DNA from: Arachis hypogaea
Taxonomy: Eukaryota; Streptophyta; Magnoliopsida; Fabales; Fabaceae
Length of the DNA: 64,000 bases
Reading direction: 5' to 3'
NCBI RefSeq assembly: GCF_003086295.3
Contig: NC_092055.1
Coordinates: 124,721,484-124,785,483, forward strand
The notes under the pieces were generated by a model. The model saw only the letters and a list, made by a program, of their open reading frames with translations, was not told where the DNA came from and searched no databases. A program made the position numbers and the translations under genes. Shown here piece by piece: positions 37,540-49,323 of the stretch (within the stretch, counting starts at the first letter, position 1; every line of letters starts with the position of its first letter).

Positions 37540-39696
37540 TGATAAACCGCTATTTTATGATTTATTTTGTACAAAATTGAGTGGATTTTATCCACTATTC
37601 TCACACTTATTCATAGAAATTACATGTTTTACATTTCCCTTCCTAATTTCGTGCTATGATTGAAAACATTTTTCTTTGGTCTTAAATTTGCTAATTTTAA
37701 TCCTCTCTTATTACCATTCGATGCCGTGATATGTGTGTTAAGTGTTTTCAGGTTTTATAGGACAGGAACGGCTTAGAGGATGGAAAAGAAGCATGCAAAA
37801 GTGGAAGGAACACAAGAAATTGAGGAATTCAGAAGCTGGCAGCGATGCAGACGTGTGGACGATGCGTATGCATGACCAGGATTTCTTTCATCGACGCGTA
37901 CGCGTGGCTGACGCGTACGCGTGACAAAGCGTCACGTTCTGCAGTAAAGCGAATTCGCTGGGGGCGATTTCTGGGCTGATTTGGACCCAGTTTCAAGCCC
38001 AAACATGAAGATTAGAAGTTGCAGAGTGAAGCAGAATGGGGGGGGGGATCATTCATTCAACATTTATAATTTTACATTAGTTAGGTTTTAGATGTAGTTT
38101 TCTAGAGAGAGAGGCTCTCTCCTCTCTCTAGGTTTTTAGGATTTCTCTTAGTGTTAGTTTTAGTTCTTCTCAAATTTAGATTTCTATTTTGCTTTAATTT
38201 AGTTTTCATTCTACATTCTATTATTCTAGCATCTTAGTTTATCTTCTCTTGTTGATTGCCTAATTTTCCCAATTTAGTTTATGAACTCTTCATGTTAATT
38301 TCAATTTACTTTTAATGCAATTTGAGGTATTTCATGTTTATTCCTTCTTTCTTCATTTGTTATTATTGATTCCTTGCAATTGTTGATCTTAGATTTTACA
38401 TTCTCTTGTTAGTTTTCTATGTTTTCATTTTATGCCTTCCAAGTGTTTGATAAAATGCTTGGTTGGATTTTTAATTAGATTTTTAGGTTCTTAACTTGGA
38501 TTGATCAATTTGAGACTCTTGAGTTATCAAAACTTTTGTTGATTGGTGATTGAGAATTAGGGGTGGCAAAGCGGGCCGGCCCGCCCCAACCCGCCCCGCC
38601 CCGCCTAAGCCCGCCCCATAAACGGGGCGGACCGGCCCGTCCCGCCAACTAAAATGGGTTCAAAATGCTAGCCCGCCCCCGCTTTATGGCGGATTGGCGG
38701 GTTGGCGGGCTAGCCCGCTTCTTTTTTTTTTTTTGAAAAATAAAATTCATTAAAATTAACTAAAAAATAATAATTAAAAAATCAAATACAAATAAAAAAT
38801 AGTCAAATTATAATATAATTTTTTTACTATTTTTTTTAATTTTTAACTTCAATAAAATTGTTCAAAATAATATTTGTCAATAGAATCATCTTTATTTTAA
38901 AAAATAAGTCACATAATGTGAGCATATATACGAAATTATAAAATAAAATAAATAAAGTTAATAACTAAAAGAAGAATAAAAACAAAAAATAAAAAAAAAA
39001 GTGTTTAAAAATTCTATAATTATTAATTTTATAATAGTAATCACTATTTTATTTAATAAAAAAAATAAAAATAAAAATCTTTGGCCCGGCGGACCGGCCC
39101 GCCCCGCCCCGCCAAAACCCGCCAATTTGGCGGTGCGGGTTTGGCGGGCTCCAAATCATAGCCCGACCCGCCTTTTTAGCGGGTTTAGCGGATCGGCCCG
39201 ACGGGCTCGACCCGTTTTGCCACCCCTATTGAGAATTGCTAGTTAGCTTAGACTTCACTAAATCTAGTCTTTGATTAGGAATTGTGAACTTAAGTTGATT
39301 TTGCTCACTTGACTTTCCTTCATTGTTTGAGGTTAACTAAGTGAAGGCAAAAGGCAATCACCATCACAATTGACAATGATAATAAGGATAGGACTTCTAA
39401 TTATCAATCCTTGCTAGGACTTTTCTTATTTATTAGTTTATTTTCTTGTTATTTACACTCCTTGCTTATTAAACTCAAAACCCAAAAAGATACAATCTCA
39501 TAACCAATAATAAACTACACTTCCCTGCAATTCCTTGAGAGACGACCCAAGGTTTGAATACTTCGGTTAATTTTATTAGGTTTGTATTTGTGACAAACAA
39601 TTTAACATTGATTGAGGTTTAATTGTCGGTTTAGATCTATACTTGCAACGCGCTTATTTTTGTGAAAATCTTTACCGACGAGTTTTCCACCCATCA
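37540..39696 (+). mobile_element. Left LTR of element X, with nested MITE
   Basis: It starts TGATAAACCGCTATTTTATG and ends TTTTCCACCCATCA (TG...CA). It is flanked on both sides by gggtt (37535-37539 and 39697-39701). Without the 679-bp MITE insertion it is about 1.48 kb, like the right LTR at 59813-61275. It contains a cluster of gacgcgtacgcgt palindromes (37890-37925) and a GA-rich palindromic patch (38104-38132). Unlike a normal 5' LTR it is followed by MULE sequence rather than a primer-binding site, so by itself it looks like a solo LTR. Confidence 0.85.
38558..39228. mobile_element. hAT-like MITE nested in the LTR
   Basis: 671 bp with termini TAGGGGTGGCAAA and TTTTGCCACCCCTA. It is flanked by the 8-bp duplication ttgagaat (38550-38557 and 39229-39236). 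The undisturbed site is seen in the right LTR (attgagaattgctag near 60808). GC-rich arms (gcgggccggcccgcccc and its partner) surround an AT-rich, non-coding centre. Both the TIR and the 8-bp duplication fit hAT. Confidence 0.85.
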
Positions 39697-40334
39697 GGGT
39701 TATTTAAGGATTTTGGGTAATGTGTCTTTCAAGAATTTTTTTTGGGATGAGAATGAAATAGTCAATGGTTTGTATTTAATTAGGCTTGACAGTGATGTAG
39801 TTTGAATGTATGAATTTGCTATTGAAGTGGTAGATATTGTAGATGATGAGCCACACATAATTCTTAACTCTATTGAACAACTTGTACCATAAGAAATCCC
39901 AAAAAGAAGGACTAAGATGATAATTTGTAGAAATCCAACTCCAAAAAAGAATATAGATGGTAAGAATAGAAATAGGAGAAACAGAACCAACCAAAGAACA
40001 GACCAAGGCCAAAAAGGTCCATTTCCCAAGCCTGTACCTACAAACCAACCAATCCTACAATCCCAAGCTCCAAATATCAACCCAAACACCATCCAACAGC
40101 AAAGTGAAATTCAAGTCCAATCCCATAATGTATCCCAAAATCCCATCGAAGGCCAAAGTGAAGTCCAAACACAAATTGAATTTGGAGTTAATGATGCAAT
40201 GGGTGCAACTTTGCAAACAGGTTCTATGTCAGGTCCTTAGCTAGCACAACAAAGTCAATGCCAGAATGAGGTGCACACCCAGTAATTTAAAAGCAGTTAG
40301 AAGAATAGAAGAGCATCATATATCAGGCCAACTC
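39697..40334 (+). pseudogene. Second copy of the MULE transposase segment
   Basis: These 638 bp repeat 61276-61913 with only about a dozen differences by eye. It starts directly after the left LTR with the same gggtt and reads FKNFFWDENEIVNGLYLIRL then VDIVDDEPHIILNSIEQLVP, i.e. MuDR N-terminal linker sequence. Both copies share disabling lesions, for example the stop after RLDSDVV. The copy ends abruptly at ccaactc and is joined to internal sequence of element X. Confidence 0.85.
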
Positions 40335-40410
40335 TGGTATATGAAGGAGAAATTGGAAACTCCGGTGTAAGAGCATGGTATGAAGGAGAAATTGGAAACT
40401 TCGGTGAAAA
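40335..40410 (+). repeat. 42-bp direct repeat at the MULE/X junction
   Basis: tatgaaggagaaattggaaa occurs twice, 42 bp apart, followed by actccggtg and acttcggtg. It begins just inside the breakpoint between the MULE copy and element X. Confidence 0.75.
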
Positions 40411-41150
40411 ATGAGGGATGTTGCTTTGTGTTAGAACAATTGGAAGAAGCTATGATTATCAAAGAAGAGGAAGAAATGGTTGAAGATTTAGTAGATGCGG
40501 AACCTCCATGGGAATCTAGAGTTGTAGAGTATTCCTCCAAGAAGCTTGAAATTGATGTTGAGGAGGATAGTGCACAACCTCCAAGCCATATTCCTTATGA
40601 AGAATTGGACGAAATAGATCAAGAGGCAAGTTCCCTTGGTGATGATGATCATGAATCAAGCCAACCGTCTCCCGATGAAATTGAAAGCAACATCGAGGTA
40701 GATTTCTCTCAACCTTATATTTATGATTTGAGTGACGGAGAAGAGTTGGATGAATTCAGTGAGGAAGAGCTTAAAGCTGAAGAATCTTTTCAAAAGGTGG
40801 AGGTCGTTCGAAAAGGATGGATGGGAGTTGAATATGCTTTGTCAAGATCGTTGGAGACTTCTCTACCTAGGTTGCCATCTACTCCTTCATTTGAGTGGGT
40901 AAAACTTATCTCTATTAACTTTCTTGCGCCGCTTGAATATGGTATGCTTGAAACGGATGGCCAACTTAGGAGGCTTTATGGAATTAAGCGTAAGAGAAGG
41001 ATGTTTAGTGGTTGGAGTTGTAAATCACGGCTCATCAAAGTTGAGACTTCAAGAGCTAGATGCAAGGGTTGGACTAGTGATCAATTGGTTGGATCTAAGA
41101 GAAGAGTTTGGTACTTCATTGAGAATTCGGATTGCTTGCCACCTGGTTAG
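40380..41150 (+). CDS. Acidic retroelement ORF of element X (gag-associated, partial)
   Basis: An open frame of 256 codons. The first part is strongly acidic (IIKEEEEMVEDLVDAEPPWE, YEELDEIDQEASSLGDDDHE), and the last third is basic (GIKRKRRMFSGW). I recognise the EPPWE...IPYEELDEID type from non-autonomous legume gypsy elements, where it lies between gag and the 3' untranslated part; its function is unknown. The 5' part is missing because the frame begins just after the junction at 40335, so the start at 40380 may be arbitrary. Related reading continues in another frame to about 41265 (RFGIPAYKRINFGSLKL), so the end is frameshifted. Confidence 0.6.
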   Translation: MKEKLETSVKNEGCCFVLEQLEEAMIIKEEEEMVEDLVDAEPPWESRVVEYSSKKLEIDVEEDSAQPPSHIPYEELDEIDQEASSLGDDDHESSQPSPDEIESNIEVDFSQPYIYDLSDGEELDEFSEEELKAEESFQKVEVVRKGWMGVEYALSRSLETSLPRLPSTPSFEWVKLISINFLAPLEYGMLETDGQLRRLYGIKRKRRMFSGWSCKSRLIKVETSRARCKGWTSDQLVGSKRRVWYFIENSDCLPPG

Positions 41151-41574
41151 AAAAATGATGATCCACTTAAAGACGGGTGTAGAAACAAGATTTGGGATCC
41201 CGGCATACAAGAGGATCAACTTTGGGAGCTTAAAACTTGTGAAGAACTTCATCAAGGCTTGGTGAATTCATTTGGAAATGTTGGAGCTTATAGGAAGTCC
41301 AAGCATTGATGGAAGTTTCAAGATGAGTTCAAGCACAAGCCACCATGACAAGGAGCTCGCCAAATGTCCAACTTAAGGACTTTAACTAAAAGTGCTAGGT
41401 AGGAGACACCCCACCATGGTAAATTCTTCCTATTTTTCCTTTTGTTTATATTGGTAATAAGTTGTATTTTTATTTTTAGTTAGGTTTATTTAGTTTAAGT
41501 TGTGGTTTTAGTTGTTTAATGATGTTTGGCATTACTTTGATAGCTTGTTAGTTTCTTAAAAAAAAAAAAGGACT

Positions 41575-42005
41575 GTCACGCATACGCGTCGATGCCCAAT
41601 TTTGGTTCGTGCCAAAACCATGCTGGAACAGTGCGACAGCGCGGCCTGGACAGAGAGTTGTGCCAGGACCGCGCTGGTGGGGTGCTAGGCGAACAACTCA
41701 ACCCACGCGTACGCGTCATTTGCATTTTCAGCCTTCCACACGTGGGCGTGATTGACGCGCACGCGTCGATGCCTCAATGCTGCTCCATACAAAATTCCAG
41801 AGAGTTGCGCGAAATTGGCGCTGGCACAATCTCTCCCCACGCGTATGCGTGCCTCACACGTACGCGTCACCTTCATTTCTCTCCCTTCACGCGTTTGCGT
41901 CGCTGACGCGTACGCGTCGATGCCTATTTCTTCCACCCACACGCACGCGTCATCGACGCGTACGCGTGGATTTGAATTCACTAACACCCCTGACGCGTGA
42001 ACCCT
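41575..42005 (+). repeat. Cluster of acgcgtacgcgt-type palindromes in element X
   Basis: At least ten variants of (g)acgcgtacgcgt occur, spaced about 20-90 bp apart, for example at 41704, 41850, 41903 and 41953. They are embedded in otherwise unrelated sequence. The same motif occurs in both X LTRs (37890-37925 and 60117-60180). Confidence 0.85.
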
Positions 42006-43765
42006 AGCCATTCGCGTCACTCACTCACCATCAACCTCTAACGTTCCTTTCTCCCTCTGCAACTCAAAACCCCATAACCACCCTCCATCAACATACACCA
42101 CCACCACTCATGTCATTCCGGCGACCGAACGGCCACTGGCAACCACTCCTTTCTCTCCCTCTTCTTCTTTTCCTTCTTCTTCCCTCTCTTTCCCCTTTCA
42201 CCACCTCTCAGCCGTTTCCTCACTGCCACCACCAGTGACCGTCGTGGCCAGCCACTGCGCCTCTGTTGCAGCCGCCACCTCTAGGCTGGCATCCCTCTGC
42301 TTCCATTTCCCCTTCTCTTGTCCTTTCTCTTCCTCTGTTCTAATTCTGCTTCCCAGGTTCACGTTCTTCCTTAATTGAGTTCTGTTTCAGTCATTTACTG
42401 CTAGTTAATTTTGTTTAGCTTAATTTAGTTAGAAATGCATGTTAGTTGCCTAGGTTGTTAGAGAATCTGGACTGGATAGTTGATTTAGGTTTGTTTTGAG
42501 TAATGCTGCTGTTTGGAAATGCTGCTGCTTCATTGATTTGCCCTTTGCTAAATTAGTTTGCTTAATGCTGTTGATTAGGTTTAAATTGTTATTGATGCTA
42601 TGTTGCTATCTCATGGATTTACTTTTGTGCTGAACTGGTTTATTTGACGCTGCTGCATAGTATTATTGCTGCTGTGTTGTTGTTCATGGCTGTTTGGAGT
42701 GAACTAGCTACTATATATGGCTAATGGTTGCTTGTGCAGTGAGGATGATTTTGATCATTTTCTGAAATTGACTTGTTCTTGCTACTGTAATTTATTTTGT
42801 TCGCTGCTGCATGTTGGCTTCTTTGTCTATTTCATATGAATTCACATGTGATGTTTGTGCGTTTAGATGTTGATACATTCATATGACACTTGGTTTGATG
42901 GATTGAAATTGGCTGCTCTGTTTGAATATGCACCTTAGTTCATATGAAATTATGGTTGCTGATTTTGTCTGAATCATTTTGAAATTCATATGAGTTGTTG
43001 TTTTGCTGCTGTTTTAATCCGGGAACGTCCATTTTACTGCCGAGATGCTGCCCAAATTTTTTCTGAAAACTATTTTACTCTTAACTTCCACTCATGAATT
43101 GACTTTAGTACTTTTGAATTTGGATTTATTTTGTTTGAACCAAAGTCAATTCATGGGGTGATGGGTTTTCATTTCCGTTCATTTTGGTTCCCTTTCCAAT
43201 TGAACTTGTGATTGTCGGAATCAAGGAACTATTTGACGGATTTTTGTGTCAATTAGAACCTTGTTGACCAATGAAATACAATTATGATAACTTGTATTTA
43301 TCTTTTATTCCTTTGTGCCTGACATATTTTATCATCAATGACTTGCATCATTTTCATGAATGTGAGTATGCTTGTTTCCTAAACTTTTTGAACTTCTCTT
43401 AGTTAAGTCAATACTTATCATGCCACCGATCTTTAACCCACTTTTCTAACTTTTGACTTAATTGATTTTCTAACCTTTCTTTTTAGTTTTTCGAACTAAC
43501 TCTCTTATATTCTTTTGAGCATGATAATTGCTGTTTCATAACGAACAAGCATCTTAAATAGTATCGCATGAATTCTTGGATTGTGCTTCTGATTGATTTG
43601 TGAATTTTACTTTTCTTCCATTCCAAGGATTTACCTTTTTTGCTCACTTCATGAGTGTACCTCAATACCCTTCTATTTCTGGTTTCTGTCTGTTTGCTTA
43701 TTTACTTGCTTTTTTTTCTCTGCTTTGATTTGATAATCTGTTCCCTGGAAACTCTATTTTTCAGG
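42006..43765 (+). other. Non-coding leader of element X
   Basis: A CT-rich, then T-rich region with no open frame of note. It ends in a splice-acceptor-like tattttcag directly before the ATG at 43766. Repeated 'tgctgctg' and 'ttcatatga' motifs occur. It probably carries an intron or leader for the following gene. Confidence 0.5.
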
Positions 43766-44478
43766 ATGTCTGATAGGAAAGGGAAAGGCAAGGCTAAGGT
43801 CAACTCCAGTAAAAGGAAGAGAGGACAGTCATCCGTTGTTCTATCGGATGAATTTTGGTGTGAAAAGAAATTTACTGATAAGAAAAAAGCTGATCAACTT
43901 GTACCTGCTTCCAACTCAGTCAGATTTTCCAATCTTTACTGTGAACTCATGTTTCCGGTGTTTGTGGAAAAACAGAAACTCTACTTGGAAAGGAAGCTCA
44001 GAATACCAACTGATTTGAGGAAGTATACTGAACATCAAATTGAACAGAGAGGTTGGGTATTTCTGGACAGAGATCTAGCAGATATGAATGCATCATGGGT
44101 CCGTGAGTTCTATTCTAACTATTATCGGACGACCCTTGATGCAGTTCAGCTTAGGGGCAAGTAGATCTTGGTCACAGAGGAGGCAATACAAGATATCCTC
44201 CACTTCCGGCCTAAAACAGATGATACAGATGGTTTTCAGAAGGCTGAGGAGTCTATTAGATTTATGAGTTTTGATTGGGATGCCGTTCGGCGTACTATAG
44301 CCATTCGTCCTGATGTTCCGTGGGCTTTGGGAAAGTCGAAGGAAACTCCACGGGGTATCAAGATTGATTATCTCAATGATGAGGTTAAGCTGTGGCAACA
44401 TATCCTGAGCAATTATGTCATGCCAAGTACTCACGAGTCGGAGGTGCCAGCAGCTATGATCCTTTTTATCTGGTGTGT
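43766..44478 (+). pseudogene. Element X 'putative plant transposon protein' gene, 5' part
   Basis: It begins MSDRKGKGKAKVNSSKRKRG (basic start) and continues FSNLYCELMFPVFVEKQKLY, EQRGWVFLDRDLADMNASWV, VREFYSNYYRTTLDAV. This is the plant retroelement domain annotated as 'putative plant transposon protein' (PF20167-type, recalled). A TAG at 44162-44164 interrupts the frame in place (before ILVTEEAIQDIL). The frame then stays open to FIWCV, where the FIDEL/Feral-like element is inserted. It resumes in the same frame at 55183. The same protein family is encoded on the opposite strand inside that nested element. Confidence 0.75.
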
Positions 44479-46128
44479 TGGTTCGGGATGGAGTCGTGGT
44501 CTCACACTTTTCTCACAACTCCGTGCAGCTGACCAGCAAGTGCACTGGGTCGTCCAAGTAATACCTTACGTGAATAAGGATCGATCCCATGGAGATTGTT
44601 GGCTTGAAGCAAGCTATGGTCATCCTTGTAAATCTCAATTAGGCGGATTCAAATGGTTATGAGGTTTTGATAATTAAATTATAAATAAAATATAAAATAA
44701 GATAAAGTTACTTATGTAATTCATTGGTAGGAATTTCAGATAAGCGTCTGGAGATGTTTTGTTGCTTCAGAACCTCTGCTTTCCTATTGCCTTCTTCCAA
44801 CCATGCGTTACCTCCTTCCATGGCAAGCTGTATGATTCTCTCGGATGAAAAAAAATCCATATGCGTTGTCACCGCACGGCTAATCATCTGCCGGTTCCCG
44901 CTAGCGTCGGAATAGGACCATTGTCCTTTTGCACACTGTCACTTGTGCCCCACATTCGCAGGTTGAAGCTCGTCACAGTCATCCCTTTCCAGATCCTACT
45001 CGAAAAACCACAGACGAGGTTTAGACTTTTCGGATCCCAGGGATGGCTGCCAATAATTCTAGCCTATACCACGAAGATACTAATCTCACGGACTTAATCC
45101 GTGTATTAGATATCCAAGAAAATATACTCCAGCTGTCGTCCAATGACTACGTTGAACATCATGTAGACCGCTTTGTGGTTGTCAGGCACGCGATCTTGGC
45201 TAAGCGAGTAACGAAGATTGGGTGATTGTCACGGGTCACCCCTTCATTCTGAATTAACTGAATTAAGTACGAGAGTATATCTTAGAGAAGAAGTAGGCGT
45301 GAATTGAATAGAAAATAGTAGTACTTGCATTAATTCATGATGAACAGCAGAGCTCCACACCTTAATCTATGGGGTGTAGAAACTCCACCGTAGAGAATAC
45401 ATAATTGAAAGAGGTCTAGGCATGGCCGTGAGGCAAGCCTCCAAATGTGTACAAAATGATCTACAGATAGCTCAAAGATATCAAAATTATAAAATAAATC
45501 TCTAAAAGTAGTTTATATACTAGACTAGTAACCTAGGGTTACAGAAAATGAGTAAATAAGTACAGATAGTGCAGAAATCCACTTTCGGGGCCCACTTGGT
45601 GTGTGCTTGGGCTGAGCATTGAAGCTTTTTCATGCTTAGGCTTTTCCTGGAGTTAAACGCCAGTTGTGGTGCCAGTTTGGGCGTTTAACTCCAATTCTGG
45701 TGCCAGTTTGGGCGTTTTACACCAAGATGTTTTAGGCTGACTTTGAACGCCAGTTTGAGCCATCAAATCTCAAGTGAAGTATGGACTATTATATATTGCT
45801 AGAAAGCCCAGGATGTCTACTTTCTAACACAGTTGAGAGCGCGCCAATTGAGCTTTTGTAGCTCCAGAAAATCCACTTCGAGTGCAGGGAGGTCAGAATC
45901 CAACAACATCTGCAGTCCTTTTTCAGCCTCTAAATCAGATTTTTGCTCAGGTCCCTCAATTTCAGCCAGAAAATACCTGAAATCATAGAAAAAATACACA
46001 AACTCATAGTAAAGTCTAGAAATATAATTTTTGAATAAAACTAATAAAAATATAATAAAAAGTAACTAAAACATACTAAAAACTATGTAAAAATAATGCG
46101 AAAAAGGGTATAAATTATCCGCTCATCA
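44479..46128 (-). repeat. 3' LTR of the FIDEL/Feral-like element
   Basis: On the + strand it runs tggttcggga...ctcatca. It contains a 60-codon open frame (45817-45999, FRYFLAEIEGPEQKSDLEAE) and the palindromic gcgttta/aacgcc motifs (45655-45760) also found in the internal region. Confidence 0.9.
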
Positions 46129-47175
46129 CAACACCAAACTTAAATTGTTGCTTGTTTCCAAGCAACTAAAAATAAAATAGGATAAAAAAAAAGAATATAC
46201 AATGAATTTCAAACTTATCAATGAAGATTAGCTTCAATTAGATGAGCGGGACTTGTAGCCTTTTTGCTTCTGAACAGTTTTGGCATCTCACTTTATCCTT
46301 TGAAGTTCACAATGATTGCATCTATAGGAACTCAGAATTCAGATAGTGTTACTGATTCTCCTAGTTTAGTATGTTGATTCTTGAACACAGCTAATTTATG
46401 AGTCTTGGCCATGATCCTAAGCATTTTATTTTCCAATATTACCACCGGATAATGCCACAGACACATAACTGGGTGAACATTTTCAGATTGTGACTCAGCT
46501 TTGCTAGAGTCCCCCAGTTAGAGGTGCCCAGAGCTCTTAAGCACACTCTTTTTGCTTTGGACCACGACTTTAACCGCCCAGTCTCAAGCTTTTCACTTGA
46601 CACATTCACGCCACAAGCACATGGTTAGGGACAGCTTGGTTTAGCCCCTTAGGCTAGGATTTTATTCCTTTGGGGCCCTCCTATCCATTAATGCTCAAAG
46701 CCTTGGATCCTTTTTATTTTACCCTTGCCTTTTGGTTTAAAGGGCTATTGGCTTTTTCTGCTTGCTTTTTCTTTTTCTTTCTTTTTTTTTTTGCCACTTT
46801 TTTTTCTTTTTTTCTGCAAGCTTTTCACTGCTTTTTCTTGCTTCAAGAATCAATTTTATGATTTTTTAGATTATCAATAACATTTCTCCTTTTTCATTAT
46901 TCTTTCAAGAGCCAATAATTTTAACATTCATAAACAACAAATTAAAAAATATGCACTGTTCAAGCATTCATTCAGAAAACAAAAAAAGTTTTGCCACCAC
47001 ATTAAAATAATTAAACTAATTTCAAAATAGAATTCAAAACCATGTACTTCTTATTCTTTTGCAATTAAAAATATTTTTCATTTAAGAAAGGTGAAGGATT
47101 CATAGGACATTCATAGCTTCATAGGAAACGAAAAACAGAAAATAAAGAACAAGGAAATTAAAGAATGGATCCACC
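46129..47175 (-). other. 3' untranslated internal region of the FIDEL/Feral-like element
   Basis: Non-coding. On the - strand it ends in AATTTAAGTTTGGTGTTG immediately before the 3' LTR, the polypurine-tract position. A long pyrimidine stretch (46740-46850, + strand) is a purine run in the element's own sense. Confidence 0.6.
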
Positions 47176-48332
47176 TTAGTGATGGCGGCTAGTCCTTTCT
47201 CTTGAAGATATTATGGAGTGCTTTAGCTCCTCAATGTCTCTTCCTTGCCTTTGTTGCTCCTCCTTCATGGCTCTTTGGTCTTCTCTAATTTCATGGAGGA
47301 GGATGGAATGCTCTTGGTGCTCCATCCTTAGTTGTCCCATGTTGAAACTCAATTCTCCTAATGAGGTGTTGATTTGCTCCCAATAGTTTTGTGGAGGAAA
47401 GTGCATCCCTTGAGGCATCTCAGGGATTTCATGATGAGGAATTTCCTCATGCTCTTGTTGAGGTCCATGAGTGGGCTCTCTTGTTTGCTCCATCCTTTTC
47501 TTAGTGATGGGCTTGTCCTCTTCAATGAGGATATCTCCCTCTATGGCAATTTCAGCTGAATTGCATAGGTGACAAATGAGATGAGGGAAGGCTAACCTTG
47601 CTAAGTGGAAGACTTGTCCGCCACCTTGTAGAGTTCTAGGGATATGATCTCATGAACTTCTACTTCCTCTCCATTCATGATACTATGGATCATGATAGCC
47701 CGGTCTATTGTAACTTCAGATCGGTTGCTAGTAGGAATGATAGAGCGTTGGATAAACTCCAACCATCCCCTAGCCACGGGTTTGAGGTCAATCCTTTTTA
47801 GTTGAACTGGCTTGCTTCTTGAGTCTCTCTTCCATTGAGCTCCTTCCACACAAATGTCCCTAAGGACTTGGTCCAACCTTTGATCAAAGTTGACCCTTCT
47901 AGTGAAAGGGTGAGGATCTCCTTGCATCATTGGCAAGTTGAATGCTAACCTCACATTTTTCGAACTAAAATCCAAGTATTTCCTCCGAACCATTGTAAGC
48001 CAATTCTTTGGGTTCGGGTTCACACTTTGGTCATGGTTCTTAGTGATCCATGCATTGGCATAGAACTCTTGAACCATTAAGATCCCGACTTGTTGAATGG
48101 GGTTGGTGAGGATTTCCCAACCTCTTCTTCAAACTTCATGTCGGATTTCTGGATATTCACTCTTTTTGAGCTTGAAGGGGACCTCGGGGATCACCTTTTT
48201 CTTGGCCACAACTTTATAGAAGTGGTCTTGATGGACCTTTGAGATGAATCTCTCCATCTCCCATGACTCGGATGTGGAAGCAATCGCCTTCTCTTTCCTC
48301 ATTCTAGAGGTTTCTCCGGCCTTAGGTGCCAT
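47176..48332 (-). pseudogene. FIDEL/Feral-like element: 'putative plant transposon protein' gene, broken
   Basis: Three frame blocks on the - strand make one protein. 48332-48129 is MAPKAGETSRMRKEKAIAST...VIPEVPFKLKKSEYPEIRHE. 48077-47601 is VQEFYANAWITKNHDQSVNP, DFSSKNVRLAFNLPMMQGDP, GWLEFIQRSIIPTSNRSEVT. 47493-47176 is a glutamine- and charge-rich tail likely to form a coiled coil (EIREDQRAMKEEQQRQGRDI). A stop after IRHEV and frameshifts near 48110 and 47605 separate them. The family is the same as the split gene of element X. The protein has no known enzymatic motif; a structural gag-like role is a guess. It sits where pol is expected. Confidence 0.75.
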
Positions 48333-48839
48333 TAATGGTTATGGAAAAACAAAAAGCTTTAGCTGTTCCCACACCAAACTTAGAATGATTGCTCGTTCTC
48401 GAGCAAAAGTAGAAAGAAGGGAGTAGAAGAAGAAGAAATGGAGGAGATGGAGTAGTGGTTTGGGTTCGGCCAAGGGGGTAGTAGTGTGTATGTTGTGTGA
48501 AAATGAAGGTGGTAAGGAGGGGGTATTTATAGGATAAGTGAGAGAGGGTAGCCGTGTATGAGGGGTTAGGTTTGGGAGGGAAATGGTTTGAATTTGAATG
48601 GTGAGGTAGGTGGGGTTTAATGATGGATGGATGTGAGTGGTGAAGAGGTTATGGGGAAGAGGGTAAGATTTGATAGGTGAGGGGTGTTTGGGGAAGAGGT
48701 ATTGATGGGATTGGTCAAGGGTGTTTGGGGAAGAGTGTTATGGAAATGTGTGAAGAGGAGAGAAGAAGATGTGGGGTAGGTGGGGATCCTGTGGGGTCCA
48801 CAGATCTTGAGGTGTCAAGGAATTCGAGTCCCTGCACCA

Positions 48840-49130
48840 TTCTGGCATTTAAACGCCCATTCTGTGCCAATTATGGTGTTTAACGCCAACTCTGCTACCT
48901 TTCCTAGCGTTAAACGCCACTCTGCTGCCCATTTTTGGCGTTAAACGGCAGCCAGATGCCCATTTCTGGCGTTAAACACCAGCCAGGTGCCCATTTCTGG
49001 CATTTAATGCCAGCCAGATGCCAGTCAGCCCTTTCTGGCATTAAACGCCCAGAGTGCTGCCCATTCTGGCGTCTAACGCCCAGAATGCTGCCAGGCTGGG
49101 CGTTAAATGCCCATTTAGGCTTGTCCTCCA
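48840..49130 (-). repeat. ggcgttaaacgcc palindrome minisatellite
   Basis: About ten copies of a motif around ctggcgttaaacgcc are spaced 25-40 bp apart, alternating with 'gctgcccattctgg' or 'agccagatgcccatt'. Related gcgtttaactcc motifs occur in both LTRs of the same element (45655-45760 and 54700-54810). Confidence 0.85.
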
Positions 49131-49323
49131 GGGTGTGTTATTTTTGATGCTGTTTTTTATTCTATTTTTGATTTTTCAGTTGTTTTTGTGACTTCACATG
49201 ATCATCAACCTAAAGAAAACATAAAATAACAATGAAAAATAAATATAATTAAATAACATTGGGTTGCCTCCCAACAAGCGCTTCTTTAATGTCAATAGCT
49301 TGACAGTTAGCTCTTAGAGAGCT

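Noticed and set aside
41575..42005. Evenly repeated acgcgtacgcgt motifs resembling a CRISPR-like array
   Set aside because: Spacing is irregular, the repeats are short palindromes, and the locus is inside a plant LTR retroelement. CRISPR arrays do not occur in plant nuclear DNA.
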